Of a stretch of 33,367 nucleotides of DNA, positions 20,970 through 33,064 are shown piece after piece (position 1 is the first letter of the stretch; the number at the start of each line of letters is the position of its first letter). The position numbers were made by a program, and so were the translations under genes. The stretch spans positions 1 to 33,367 of the forward strand of contig JAPEVF010000500.1 in assembly GCA_029747585.1 (NCBI GenBank), read 5' to 3'. The notes below the pieces were generated by a model, which ran no database searches, was not told the origin of the DNA, and saw only the letters and a program-made list of their open reading frames with translations. The stretch is from Pleurotus djamor. Taxonomy: Eukaryota > Basidiomycota > Agaricomycetes > Agaricales > Pleurotaceae.

Positions 20970-23900
20970 CTATGGCGCTACGGGGAATCCTGCGGCCCTC
21001 ATCATGCAACGGTAAGGCATCTGCCATTGCGTATTCCAACCTTCCTTATGATGCAGTGACAGTGCTTCAAGTTTCCAAAACCTCAATTCCAGGGCTACCA
21101 CTCCACCGGGGCGGATGACGACAAGCTGCGCACCATAACCATCATACTGGATGGTACGGCATTCCCCATGGTAAGTACTCGGGATCTGGACGGCGTAGAA
21201 TCTACGCAATCTGTCCCCTAGCCATAATCCCTTGAAGTTGTAGGAAGGGTGTGGGGACTTGTCGAGCACGGAAGGTAGTACTTCATTCCCTGGAACACTC
21301 TTAATTGTTTTGAGTTCCCATTCAACAATATAGTATCGTCGCGGACATCCGATCCCTAGGTATATAGTTCGACCATCTGGCGAAACGCTTAGATCCCACT
21401 GCAACGAGAGTGTGTCAAGCCACTCCTTGTTGACACCTTCGTCAGACTCCGGTATTCCCAAGTGGCTCAGGCTCAAGGAGGACGTTTCTTGAGTAATGGT
21501 GTTGACCAGGCTCATGTTGGTGCCATAAAACAGTTGCTCTCGAGTTAAGGTGTCGTCCTTTGCGCGGGATCGCCTGTGTCGATACACTAAAGCAATCCAT
21601 GTCCAGCCTGAGCTGCATGCGATACCTTGCAGTATCAGATTTGGACCCTCGCAGTTGACAGTGGCCAGAAGGCGGTCATCACTTAGGCTCCAAATAGACA
21701 ATGGGGCAACTCTCTGAGGTCGAGTAACTAATAGCTGAGAGTCCTGAAAGATCCAAGTGCGCAATGATTTGGAGAGATGACTTGGTTCGATGCCGGAGGC
21801 CTGGTGCAAGGGGGCTGGGTGTTGACTAACATCCCATAATTGAACATCCCCATGGCTATTTCCAGAGCCCAGCATCCTGCCATCCGGGGAGAAGGCAAGA
21901 GAAACCAGGTTGTCATTGCCATTGAAAATGGCTAGGCAGCTTTTGTCTTGAATTGACCACAGGCGTATCGTGTGATCGTCTGACCCAGACGCAATGATAG
22001 TGCAGGAAGGATTGACTGCGAGAGTAGTTATTGACGCGGTGTGGCCATTGAATATATGGAGACATTGTCGAGTGTCAACATGCCAGAGATGAACATTGTT
22101 ACTGTCAATGCTATTGGAGACAAGGAGGTCCGGTCGCTGAGCACGAGGGAGGAATTTTACAGTGGTGTTGTGGGAGGACGGGCTATGGTTCGATGCTCCG
22201 TGGACCGCTAGTTCTTTCCAAATGGATCCTGATATCGTGTCGTAGATTATAATCCTATGCTCTACGACTACGGCAAGATATCGACCATCTGCCGACCAGT
22301 CGAGATCGTGACTGGAGTGTGACCATGATTGCAAAGTTTGTCCGTCTAGATCAAGAATCTGAGTAGCAGTGTATGGGAGGATCATCGCAACTCTCTGAGG
22401 AAACACATTTGAGGTGCGAGACACAGCCAACTTGTTGACGTCCCATGGCAAGTCAGTAGTTTTTAAACATGCTCCCGTCATGACATTCCAGATCTTCAGC
22501 GCCTTATTAGGAGATACAGAGATGATCCTATCATCTGAGAGAAATTGGTGGGCAGAAACCCAATCATCATGATCAGAGAGCTTGCGGAGGAGCGCCCCAT
22601 TGTTGGAATCCCAGATTTTGATGTGCTCATCGCCACCTGCGGAAGCTATCCACCGACCATTGGGAGAGAATGTTACCCGCGGGAAATCGTGGCGCATCAT
22701 ACGGAGACATGGTCCCCATGTCTCATCACGACCGGCAAGAATGTTGACGGTAGGAGGATCACTATCTTGATATGGGTACACCTCTCGAAGAAGACATGTG
22801 GATGGCGTGAACTCCAGTGCTGAAGTATGAATCCAGAATGGACATTCCTTGATACAATCCATGAAGCTTGAGACAAATCGGTAGCCATCTTGGAGCAACA
22901 TGTGCATCTTGTCATCACCCTGTTAATGCAATAAATGGGCTTGAATCACCCCAACGACGCCAAGCTCACCTTGTACCAGTCCAGAGCCAGGTTAAGCAAT
23001 GTTACAGCCTCTTCAATCCGACTCATCATCGCCAGGGCTTCCATCCAATTGAGCATCTGTGTTTCCGTGAACTCCTTCAAAAGCTCCATGATTTCTGTGG
23101 TTGACACGGTTTTGCTAAGGTGAAAAGACCAATGAAGGCAAGCATATTGAACATGAGGATGGAGTGAGACAGCCACTCGTTCGTTCAGATCCTCGATCAG
23201 GTCTATGGATATCAAAGGCTGTGCAAGGTCACATATATTCCTTTTCAGATTGTTCTCATGGAGCAGGACTTTCAGGCAGCGTATAGCAAGGTGGTCATGG
23301 CCGCGAAAGGATAGACTGTCACTGATCCTAGGTACACGGCACCTAGTGGAATCTGCGAGAAACTGGGGGAAACTGGCGTGCAGGAGGCGTATGGGTTGAT
23401 TCGTGTCAAACGTCAAGACGGAACGAAGACGCTCCAGTATCTCTTCTAGAGTTGTGAAGCGGAGCTCCAAAAGCTCGCAGAGGGATACCGGGGTCAACTG
23501 GTCGCGAAGAGCTGCAAGGGCCCCTAGGATCACTGGTATTGAGGGCCCAAGTCAGGATGACGCATCATGTCATCTGAGAAGGCATTGACAAGGACGATCT
23601 TGTAAAGGACGTCTAACGCATTGACGTTCAAGCCATGATCAAGGATCAGCCCCAAAGTCCGGCGCAAGTCGCGTCTGTATTGGTGAAGAAATTCAAGACA
23701 AGTGGAGGCGTAGATGAAGAGGCCGTCAGCAGCATCCGTGAGCCGTTCGATAGCATCGGATTGGATCGCCATCATTGTTTTCATGATTCCAAGTTCCCCT
23801 AGTCGAGATTCAATAAAAAGCTTGATGTCACCGCGCAGGATGGGGGTCGGGATGTGATGTAATTGGAATGGCTCTGGTTCCGACTGCCATTCAACCGATG

Positions 23901-25273
23901 CGAAAGCGTCTTGGATATGGTACTCTGGACGAGTGGTGAGGAAGAGTCGAAGGGGGAAACGGAGGGAACGCATGCGTTTCAGTAGCAAGTACAGCAATTC
24001 AGGAACCTGATCTTGTTCGTTGCATTCATCGAGAGCGTCGAGGACGAAAACAATGGGTCGCCGTGGCCACTGATCCTCCGATACCAGTCTCAGCGGTTCT
24101 ACGATCAGTTCATCCAGAGCGTACGATAGGTGTTGTGTATTGCCATCCTTTCGATGGGTCGAAATGGCTTCCGCTATCAATGGCGCCAAAGGTTGATGAT
24201 AGCGAGCCAGCTGAACAGCCAGTGTTGGGAATACATGTCTAGTTGCGGAAAGCTCTTCGATACCTCGTTCGAAGAAGAACGATCCGCCCAGAGCACCTGC
24301 TTTGTCGAGAATCTTGGCGACCTGAACAGCGATCGTCGACTTCCCAGTTCCAGCTGCGCCAACGAGCACGAAGATACGAGCATTCGCTTGAGCACCACCC
24401 TTTCCACCTCCCATAGACCAATCCTCAATGTCCTTCAGTAGCTCCGTTCTTGTTCCCTCCAGCCACTTGCTCTTCCGACCGTTTACGGGGGCTCTGTATC
24501 CTGCATCGACAGTCTTGATACTACTCAGATTGCGCTCCAGTTCGGCTATTTGCGTCGTCTTGATGATTTCATTCACCACCATCTCGATGCTGATCGTGCC
24601 TTGTAGATATGTAATCGAACCTCGGACGGATCGCATGTTTATAGTGAATAAGTGCTGACCTGGAATCGTGATTTTGCCTGGAGAACTTGATCATTGAGAG
24701 ATTTAAGGGTGGTTGCATCCTCGCTGCTCCGGAGAAATCGTTGGATCGAGTTTCCTTTTGATAACTTTCGACCCTCTCTCAAGATCTCATTGATGTTGCT
24801 AGGAGGAATAATCATTAGACGCATCGGGATGACTAACAACGTACATACAATGCGAGCTTCTTGACGCGGTCTGAGAGACTTTGAGAGCGCTTCAAAGCCG
24901 CTGCTGCTGCTTGAGGGTCACCGCTAGTGGATAGGTCGACGTCCACTTGTCTATGGATCTTGTCCGTCGTGGATTCCAGAAACACCACAAGGCTTTCGAG
25001 GCTCTGGGCTAGCTGTAGACATTCGGCTGAGTTATTCCGCGTTTCCTTTTGAACAAAGTCAGTTTCGAGGCCGCTGTGAATCACTCAAGCAGATCGCTCG
25101 AGAGTCTGACTCACCTGTACCATTTCCACGAGTTTCAGCAGTGTTGACGCTACCACCGACAATCCCGGGATGGGCGCGAGTGATAACGGGCCCTCTGCAT
25201 GGCTCAGAGTGGTTGCAGAGGCGGAGAGTAATTTGTCTATGAGTTCCCTCCTCTGACTAGAGCGAGACATCAT
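20970..25273 (-). CDS. NACHT-WD40 NLR-like protein, probably disrupted copy
   Basis: Exons by comparison with the plus-strand paralogue: 25115-25273, 24849-25045, 24660-24798, about 22970-24606 and 20970-22919. The N-terminal domain has the SLAPIPGL motif and predicted helices of the MLKL-type four-helix-bundle/HeLo-like group common before Agaricomycete NACHT domains. The NACHT domain has Walker A (VGAAGTGKST) and Walker B (FVLDALDECNE). The last exon encodes about 649 residues of WD40 repeats and is intact. Two defects are seen. The acceptor AG before the NACHT exon, present in the paralogue, reads TAT here, and I found no in-frame substitute. One base is missing near 23545, which shifts the frame after HPDLG. 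The second could be sequence error. If both are real, the copy is a pseudogene or gives separate shorter products. Fungal NLRs of this layout act in non-self recognition and cell death. Confidence 0.75.
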
Positions 25274-25804
25274 CCATCAATTTCAATGAAGAGATGCAAG
25301 AGTCAGACTTCAAGCTTCAAGCTTCAGGTGCTGCGTGCATACGGGCTGCGTGTGAGTCGACGGCCTGACATTTGGGCGGTAATCACCATTGTGCGAGAGA
25401 CGTCAAGTTCGTTGTTGGCGGGACTCTCAGCATCGCAAAGGTTCAGATAGATAGCTATGGATTTGCGGCCTGTGGTGAATGGGGAATAGAATTAAAGGTG
25501 CAGACTGCAGAGACAGATTCGAAGTTTGTTCGAGTCCTTCGCCTAATCGGGTAATTTTCTCGGACATGTGATGTTACTGACGACGCGACGCGACGCGCGT
25601 ATACTTACTCAGTAGGTGAACATTTGCCATGTATGTTATCATGCATCAACCTTAACATTTGCACCAGCCGTGGCGATTAATTTGGATGAAATGACCCCAG
25701 TGGCTTCGATCGCTACAGTCAATCTGGCTGGGACGCTTCACTTTTGGTCAAGAAGCAGTAGAAATACAGAAGTGGTGGCGTCGGTTGGACATGAATACAA
25801 AGAT
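25274..25804. other. Intergenic between the minus NLR and peptide gene 2
   Basis: No gene seen. It should contain the promoter of the minus-strand NLR and the 3' region of peptide gene 2. A short GACGC-type repeat lies at about 25581-25598. Confidence 0.4.
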
Positions 25805-26942
25805 CTATTCAGAATCTTCCTCAACACTTCGCTTTCCCTTTGCCTTCTTCTTGTTTTGAGGGGAAGGTGGAGGGGTCGGGTAGTTCGTAGCCATGCAATC
25901 GCGAACACATTGCTGCCACTGGGCACCGACAAACCCAGAGAGCGTGCAAGCAACCTCGCATTCTTGTTGCTATTCGTCGCGCGTGGTTCAGAAATATTCA
26001 AAGTTAATGTTGGGATGGGGACTTACTGTGGGACGACCACGGGGACCACGAGCCTCGAGTTCCTCTGCTTCACGCTTGCCTTTGGCTTTCTTCTTGTTTT
26101 GAGGGGAAGGCGGGGGAGTAGGATAGTTGGTAGCCATGCATTCGCGGACACATTGTTGCCACTGAGCACCTACGAAGCCAGAGAGCGTGCAAGCCACTTC
26201 ACATTCTTGTTGCTAACAAAGTTATCGTTGGATAAGCATCATAGACGATGATTTGAGTAAATGGAGAGAGACTTACCGTAGGACGACTACGGGGTCCACG
26301 AGTCTCGAGTTCTTCAACCTCGCGCTTGCCCTTCGCTTTTTTCTTGTTCTGCGGGGAAGGTGGTGGCGAAGGATAGTTTGTCGCCATACAATCTCGCACG
26401 CATTGTTGCCATTGGGCACCAACGAATCCAGATAGAGTACAAGCAACCTCGCACTCTTGTTGCTGTTGGCGTGGTTAGCAATGACACGATGCAACATCGT
26501 TGAGTGTAGCTCACCGTAGGTCGTCCTCGAGGGCCTCGGGTTTCTAGTTCTTCGGCTTCACGCTTTCCTTTTGCCTTCTTCTTGTTCTGAGGAGAAGGCG
26601 GTGGCGACGGGTAGTTAGTCGCCATGCAATCCCGAACACACTGTTGCCATTGTGCGCCTACGAATCCCGAGAGTGTACAGGCGACTTCGCATTCTTGTTG
26701 CTATTGAACGCGTAAAAGTGAGAACAATGGAAGTGAGAGTCGGAGGGAAGTCCTACAGTGGGTCGTCCTCGAGGCCCACGAGCCTCGAGTCCAAAGTTAT
26801 TGCGTTTTCCCTTGGCTTTCTTTTTATTCTGAGGAGAAGGCGGTGGTGAAGGGTAGTTCGTAGCCATACAGTCCCGAACACATTGCTGCCACTGGGCACC
26901 AACGAATCCGGACAGTGTACATGCGACCTCGCATTCTTGTTG
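25805..26942 (-). repeat. Exon-intron tandem repeat array of peptide gene 2
   Basis: Five exon-intron repeats with a period near 240 bases, the same unit as in gene 1. Some exon pairs in this copy are closer to copy 3 than to each other. Confidence 0.85.
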
Positions 26943-27193
26943 CTGGAAGACAGCACAATGATCAGGAGGTCATCATTGGCGGAAGGCAAGGCCGAACATA
27001 CCGTGGGCCGACCACGAGGACCACGAGCTTCAAGGTCCCCACCATCTTCGACATTTCTGAGAGATAGAAAACACAGTATCAGCATTGTTGTTGATAACAA
27101 TTAGAAATACGAAGCTTACGGGGTAGGTGATGCGTTGATCAAAGCAGCGTAGGCCATAGAGGCGAGAATGGTGAACTTCAAGGAGAAGTACAT
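25805..27193 (-). CDS. Secreted Kex2-processed repeat-peptide precursor, copy 2 (alpha-hairpinin-like, five units)
   Basis: Seven exons on the minus strand: 27120-27193, 27002-27056, 26757-26942, 26515-26700, 26277-26462, 26027-26212 and 25805-25969, giving 345 residues. Exon lengths are 74, 55, four of 186 and one of 165, matching copy 1 exon by exon. The signal peptide is KFTILASMAYAALINAS; Met-5 of copy 1 is Leu here, which supports the first ATG in both. All five units keep the C-X3-C-X12-C-X3-C core and the Lys-Arg site. Unit 1 has NNFGLEARGP after Lys-Arg where later units have EAEELE or EVEELE; unit 3 carries an Arg-Pro-Arg-Ser-Arg variant in the linker, and unit 4 has Glu for Asp in the CVRxC segment. 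The protein ends SVEEDSE after the last Lys-Arg. It shares its promoter with copy 1. Confidence 0.85.
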
Positions 27194-27333
27194 CGTGATA
27201 AATTGGCGAGAATACAGAAGAGAGCGGTGAAAGAGGTGGTGCGCGAGAGGTGAGCTCAGCTCGAGGAGAGTTGTAGGAGTTGTGTTGAGAAGTGACCAGC
27301 ACTGCTGAGGAACCAACCACCCAAGGCGACCTG

Positions 27334-27638
27334 CTTTTATACTCCCCAAGTGTCCGCCGATTNCCTTTTTCGACTCGTTCATCAGCCTAGAGAGTATCAA
27401 CTCGTTGAACTTCTGATACAGTTCTAGCACCCTAGACGTGAGGTAGTCGTCCTGTATCCCTGCCAGGCGTGATGCACGGATCCATCGCGATTCGTTAGGG
27501 TACGTTCAAACCTAGGCTGAGTAGGATCGCCACGCATGGCTACTTGTTTCCAGGAAGTGCATGGATCTTGAAACGATGATATGAGTACTGATAATAATCC
27601 GACAGAGAAAATCCACACCGATGCAATGATCTACTTCC
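27334..27638 (-). promoter_or_regulatory. Promoter of repeat-peptide gene 2, conserved with gene 1
   Basis: A TATA box (TATAAAAG on the minus strand) lies at 27334-27341, 141 bases before the start codon, as in gene 1. A 21-base block at 27618-27638 is identical to 14166-14186 of gene 1. Between these the two promoters align over most of their length. The N at 27363 falls in this region. Confidence 0.7.
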
Positions 27639-28472
27639 AGATGTCCCGTGCTGACCCTCACGTCCTTGAGTGTTTCAAGATGGTCTTGGTAATGACCCTC
27701 CTCTATGTTGTGGTTGAAACGGTACCAAAACCCCATAGCCCCTTGCAGCAACGGCATCCAAGATCCTTTTATCAATGCCGGACCCCGGTGAAGCTTTGGA
27801 CAGCCTTGCCTAGCCTTGTGCGTGTCGAGCTGACGACTCATAGCAAACTTGTGGTTCTGCCCAGTACAAAAGGCTGACTTNCCGCGCACTGAGTAGTAGG
27901 TTCAAGGGAGATCATCAGAGTGGCTTACCACGATAATTGGAAACGGATGCGTATAACCAGCCAAATAACTGAATGTCAGAGTTGTCTATAGTTTGAACCA
28001 GGTATGTAAAGAGGCGCCCAACCTTGCCTTCGATGTTCGACGTTCCCTCTCGTCATAGAGGTTGGTTTCCAGCCTAACGTTCCCCTACAGTGCTCAGTCA
28101 CATTCGTCTTCGACTCGCACTTATCAGTCAAGAAACCTAGAGTCACTGTTCAAACGTTCACCACCACATACGTACCGTGGAGATAGCAATCCCACTACGA
28201 CGTGTCTCTGCAAACGGGCCTTGCTTCAGCCTACTATCAAATCTCCGCCTTCTCAGTTCACCCAAATTCTGCGCTGTTCGCCATCCTTTTCCTTTGCAGC
28301 TTCTCCTACTATAGAGGATCTAGCCAAAATGCCAGCGTAAACGCGCGCTCTTGCCGGACGCGTGTGACTTGCGTACAGCCCACTGACATACTCTACACAT
28401 GGCTATGTACTATCATCTATTCTACGTCGTTACCTTTTTCTTCCAGCCTTCCCCCACTCAAGAACCGACTGG
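27639..28472. other. Intergenic between divergent peptide gene 2 and plus-strand NLR
   Basis: No convincing gene. It should contain distal promoter sequence of peptide gene 2 and the promoter of the NLR that starts at 28473. One N lies at about 27881. Confidence 0.4.
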
Positions 28473-31400
28473 ATGTCTACCCAGAGGAAGGAACGCATAG
28501 ACAAGCTGCTTTCCGCTTCAGCATGTTTTCTGGACTTCGCCGAATTCCCGCTATACCTCGCGCCGATCCCAGGTTTACCCGCGGCAACGTCGGCGTTGCG
28601 AAAACTCGTCACCATGGTACAGGTGAGTTCACATCTTGAATTCAATGCACAGTCCAAAGCGAACCTCACTTGACTGAAGGAAACCCGGACTAATTCAGCG
28701 GAGTGCCTACACCTAGCCGAGAGTCTTCAAGATCTCGTGAACTTCCTGGAAGAATTTCAGAAGCAGGTCAAGGACGACCTGTCGAATAGCGGGGACCCTC
28801 AGGAGGCAACAGCGGCCTTGCAGCGATCTCAGTCACTCTCAGATCGCGTCAAGAATCTCTCTTTGTATGTATATATTATAACTTCAACACGAACGCGACA
28901 CACCTGCCTACTGTAGTGACATCAACGAAATCTTGAAAGAAGGTCAAAAGTTAAGAGAAGGGCGCACTATCCATCGATTCATCCGAGGGGGCGAAGATGC
29001 TGCCACTCTGAAGTCGCTCAACGATCGAGTCCTAAAAGCACATATGCGATTTCAGGTCAGTGTCTCTGAAACATCAACCTGTGACCATGCTGAACCTCGG
29101 CTGCTATCAGTTACAAGGCTCAATCAGCATCGAGATGGTAGTGAATCAAATATTCAAGGCCGCGCAAATGGCCGAGCTGGATAGCATTGAGTCCGTTGAC
29201 GCGGGGTACAGAGCACGGAAGAGCAAGTGGTTAGAAGGAACAAGGACTCAACTGCTGGCAGATATTGAGGATTGGTCAACTGGACGTGGAAAAGACGACG
29301 CTCGAGCGAAGGCTCCCATCTTCGTGCTTGTTGGAGCGGCTGGGACTGGAAAGTCTACGATTGCCGTCCAGGTCGCGAAGACCTTGGACAACGAAGGTGC
29401 TCTAGGTGGATCCTTCTTTTTCGAACGAGGCATCGAGAAAATTTCCGCGACCCGATTTGTCTTCCCCACTCTCGCTGTTCAACTGGCACGTTCTCACAAG
29501 AAGTTGGCTCCGTACATCGTCAAAGGGATATCAAAGCATCGGCAGAGGGGAAACCAACAATACATGTCGTATGCTCTTGATGAACTTATCATAGAGCCAC
29601 TGAAGCGAGTTCCTAAAGAACAATGGCCACTTCGACCGATCATTTTCGTACTCGACGCCCTCGATGAATGCAATGATCAAGATCAAATCCCTGAAATGCT
29701 GTATCTGCTACTCAAGCGCATACGTTCCCTCGATTTTCCTCTTCGGCTCTTCCTCACCACTCGTCCCGAATATCGTATCCGAGAGGTGTTCGACTCCATA
29801 GAATGGCAGTCGGAACCCGACCCGTTTCAATTACACTCTATCCCGACCAGCACTGTCCGCCATGATATCAAGCTCTTCATAGAACATCGGTTGAAGGAAA
29901 TCGGTATCATTGAACGTATCAAAGGCATTCGGGACGATGCTATCGACGAACTCACGGATGCCGCTAACAGACTCTTCATCTACGCTTCCACATGCCTCGA
30001 GTTTCTCAACGAACACAAGGCCAATTTAGGCCGGACCTTAGAGCTCATTCTGAGCCATCGCCTAAAGGTCAGCGCCTTGGACAACCTCTACAACTTTGTT
30101 CTCGAGAATGCCTTCCCGGAGGACGCGATGTGCCATCCTGATTTGGAACTCTCGGTACCAACTGTTCTGGGCGCTCTCGCCGTTCTTCAAGATCAGTTAT
30201 GCCCAAAATCTCTCAGCGACCTTTTGGCACTTGAAGACTCGATTACGCGTCAGATACTGGATCGTCTGCGGTCGATTCTGACGTTTGGTACCGATGTTGA
30301 ACCAATCAGCCTCCTGCATGCGAGTTTCCCTCAATATCTCGCGGACCCTCGAAGATGCCGCATTCCCAGTATCCGTGACAGCCCTTCCTTCCGTGGCCAC
30401 GACTGCCTCGCTGCTCAGTGCCTGGAGACCCTACAGTACGGCAATACTCTGAAGAGGAATATATGTAACCTCGAGGATCCTTTGGTTTTCAGAAATGAGA
30501 TCCTCGACTTGGATAAACGTCTGAGCACCTCACTCCCTTCCCATGTCCAATATGCCTGCCTTCACTGGTCTGTCCACCTCAGCGACTCCTTGCCATCGTC
30601 GAAGAGAACGAACCTCTTGAAGGAATTTGCGGAGACAAAGTTGCTCAATTGGATGGAAGCGCTGGCCATGATGGGGCGAGTCGAAATGATTGTTGCCGCG
30701 CTTAACCGTGTTTTGAAGTGGTACAAGGTACGTTTGAGTGCGTTGGTGAATCTCAGACCCATTGATGATACTACTCTATTAGCTAGACGACGACACCCGA
30801 GCACTGTTACACGATGGCCTCAGATTCATCTCAGCTTTCATGGCTTGTATCCAGACATGCCCATTCCATATCTACACTTCGTGTCTGGCTTTCACGCCAT
30901 CTAAGTGCCTCCTCCGGCAGGTCTATCTACGTCGAGAGGATTTTCTTCCTACTGTTGATGTACCCGTTGGGCTTGACGAGACTTGGGGAGCCTGTCTACG
31001 TGTGATGGAAGGACACATCAAACCGGTAGACAGTGTAACGTTTTCGCCCAACGGTCAATGGATCGCTTCGGCCAGCGATGACAAGAACATCAACGTCTGG
31101 GACGCCCATAGTGGTGTTCTCCTCCGAACCCTTTCTGGCCATACAGAATGCGTCTCTAATTGCATATTCTCTTCAGACGATGAGATCATTTCCGGCTCAG
31201 TCGATGGGACGATCAGGTTTTGGAATATGAAAACAGGGATACCTTCAAGGGTTATTCATTTGGACGATGAAGACATCCCAGTCCTGTTTGTTGCTTTATT
31301 ACCTACCTCGAACACCCTCGATGTTCCTCGGAGAATCGCAGTCATACGTCCCCTGCACAATCTCCAAATTCTTGATATGGATGGCAGGCTCTTGACGCAG

Positions 31401-32666
31401 CGATCGTGGGATGGATCAACGGGTTGTTTGACGGTGCTGGACTGGTCGGCGGATGGTCGATATATTGCCATAGCACATGAGAAGACAATCATCCTCTACG
31501 ACACGATATCGTCGTGCATTTGGAAAGAACTAGTTGGTCATGAAGATGACGTACTCGACCTAAAGATGATATCTCAGCCTCGAATGGACCTCCTCGTGTC
31601 TAGTGGAAATGACTGCACTGTTCGACTTTGGAACTTGGAAACTCAAGAATGTGTCCATATCTTCACAGGCCACACCTCATGGGTCTCAGCTGTCGCGGTC
31701 GATCCTTCCTATGCCACCATTGCATCTGCATCGCAAGACGGCACGATTCGTCTGTGGTCGATTGAGCATAAGACCTGTCTGACCGTCTTTCCATGCAATT
31801 CCTCCCGGTCTCTTGCTTTCTCTCCAAATGGTAGGATGTTAGTCTCTGGACACATGGACTCTGTGATTCGGATATGGGATGTTGATCACCGCGCTGTCCT
31901 GCCCCAGGAATACACTAGCACCTTCAACCGAGAGGGTGTACTATGTACATTCTCATCCGACTGCCAGTTCCTGGCTGCTCAGGCTGAGCGCGGTGCTCCG
32001 ACAGTGGATGTATGGAGGTTGCGAGATGATCATTTTATAGCTACTATCAAACGGGAAAGGACACATTTTTCTGTTCGAAGCGTAGCTGCGAGTCCTGATA
32101 GTTCATGGGTGGCTATCGGGGAGGCGAGTCCGTCGGAGATGACCAGGAGTATTCAACTAACCAACACCCTCACCAAAGAAACATTCACCATCGCCTACAC
32201 GCATGCTAAAACAGAACATTGGAAATTGGGTGGTGTTTCTTCAGATGGACGGCGCATCTATCTACACGGATATGACTCACGATACCGTCGCATACGTTGG
32301 AAGATCTTCAACCGGGACACAAAGCAGTTCGCTTGTGTGGGTAGCGATGAAGTACCTTTCGCGCGGAGCATCGACTGGTTGAACCCTTGCCTCCCTCAGG
32401 TCAATCAATCTGGATGGCTCGTGGATCGGCGGAGTCATCGCAACATAGCCTGGCTCCCAAGTGCCTACCGATGCTGGGGCTACGGAACTGAAACTTTGTT
32501 GATCTACCATGACGACTATTGCTCGAAGCTTCTTCTAATAAACGCCCAGAGAATAACTGTTTTGGACTTAAACAATAGGAAAAACGACAGCGGTGAAGCG
32601 GGTTCAGATCCTCACTGGCAGAACGCTTACCGTTGCGTAAAAAGGATCTTACCACATCTTCAATAA
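28473..32666 (+). CDS. NACHT-WD40 NLR-like protein, intact (1324 aa)
   Basis: Five exons, 28473-28622, 28680-28864, 28917-29055, 29111-30727 and 30783-32666, sum to 3975 bases in one frame. Residues 1-158 form a helical N-terminal domain (APIPGLPAATSALRKLVTMV) resembling the MLKL-type four-helix-bundle/HeLo-like domains of Agaricomycete NLRs and kinases, likely the membrane-acting effector. The NACHT ATPase follows, with Walker A GAAGTGKS at 233-240 and Walker B (FVLDALDE) with Asp-340, 343 and 344, then a helical C-terminal NACHT region. WD40 repeats (GHIKPVDSVTFSPNGQWIAS and others with WD or LW endings) run from about residue 770, and serve as ligand sensor in this class. The WD repeats have diverged from each other, unlike the highly identical repeats of het-gene NLRs. 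It is divergent from peptide gene 2 and convergent with peptide gene 3. It is paralogous to the minus-strand copy throughout. Confidence 0.85.
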
Positions 32667-33064
32667 TATTTGCTATGATGGCCCAATTCGTGGAGGTTGT
32701 GAGCGGCGACATTCACACCTGTACGCCTGTTCTTCGCCGTATCAGAGAGCAAGGCTCTGGAAAAATCACTGTCATGCGGCGATCAACTTCTTCAACAACT
32801 TCGCACCATGACCGTCAATCCGAGCCCTTCGATGATCCCAGTCTCAGGTTGGCATGTAACAACTCGTATAGATGAAAGAGGAACCCACAGTTGTACGGCG
32901 GAGGAAGGATTGAGGAATGGACGAAGGAGGTTTCGCTCACCTGCAGGGGCTGTTCAGACGCTCGGGGTGGTATGGTAAAAGGGAATCTCTTGCCGAATAA
33001 GCAAAGAGTCCTGGCACTGATATTACAGTAGCTGCGTATTCATTTACACTGAAGTAATGAATAT
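32667..33064. other. Intergenic between convergent NLR and peptide gene 3
   Basis: This stretch is shared 3' flanking sequence of the two convergent genes. I see no gene in it. Confidence 0.5.

Noticed and set aside
25616..26251. Long plus-strand open frame across the 3' part of peptide gene 2
   Set aside because: It is antisense to the repeat exons and runs through their introns. The minus strand gives the signal peptide, Cys spacing, splice sites and stop; the plus frame has no such support.
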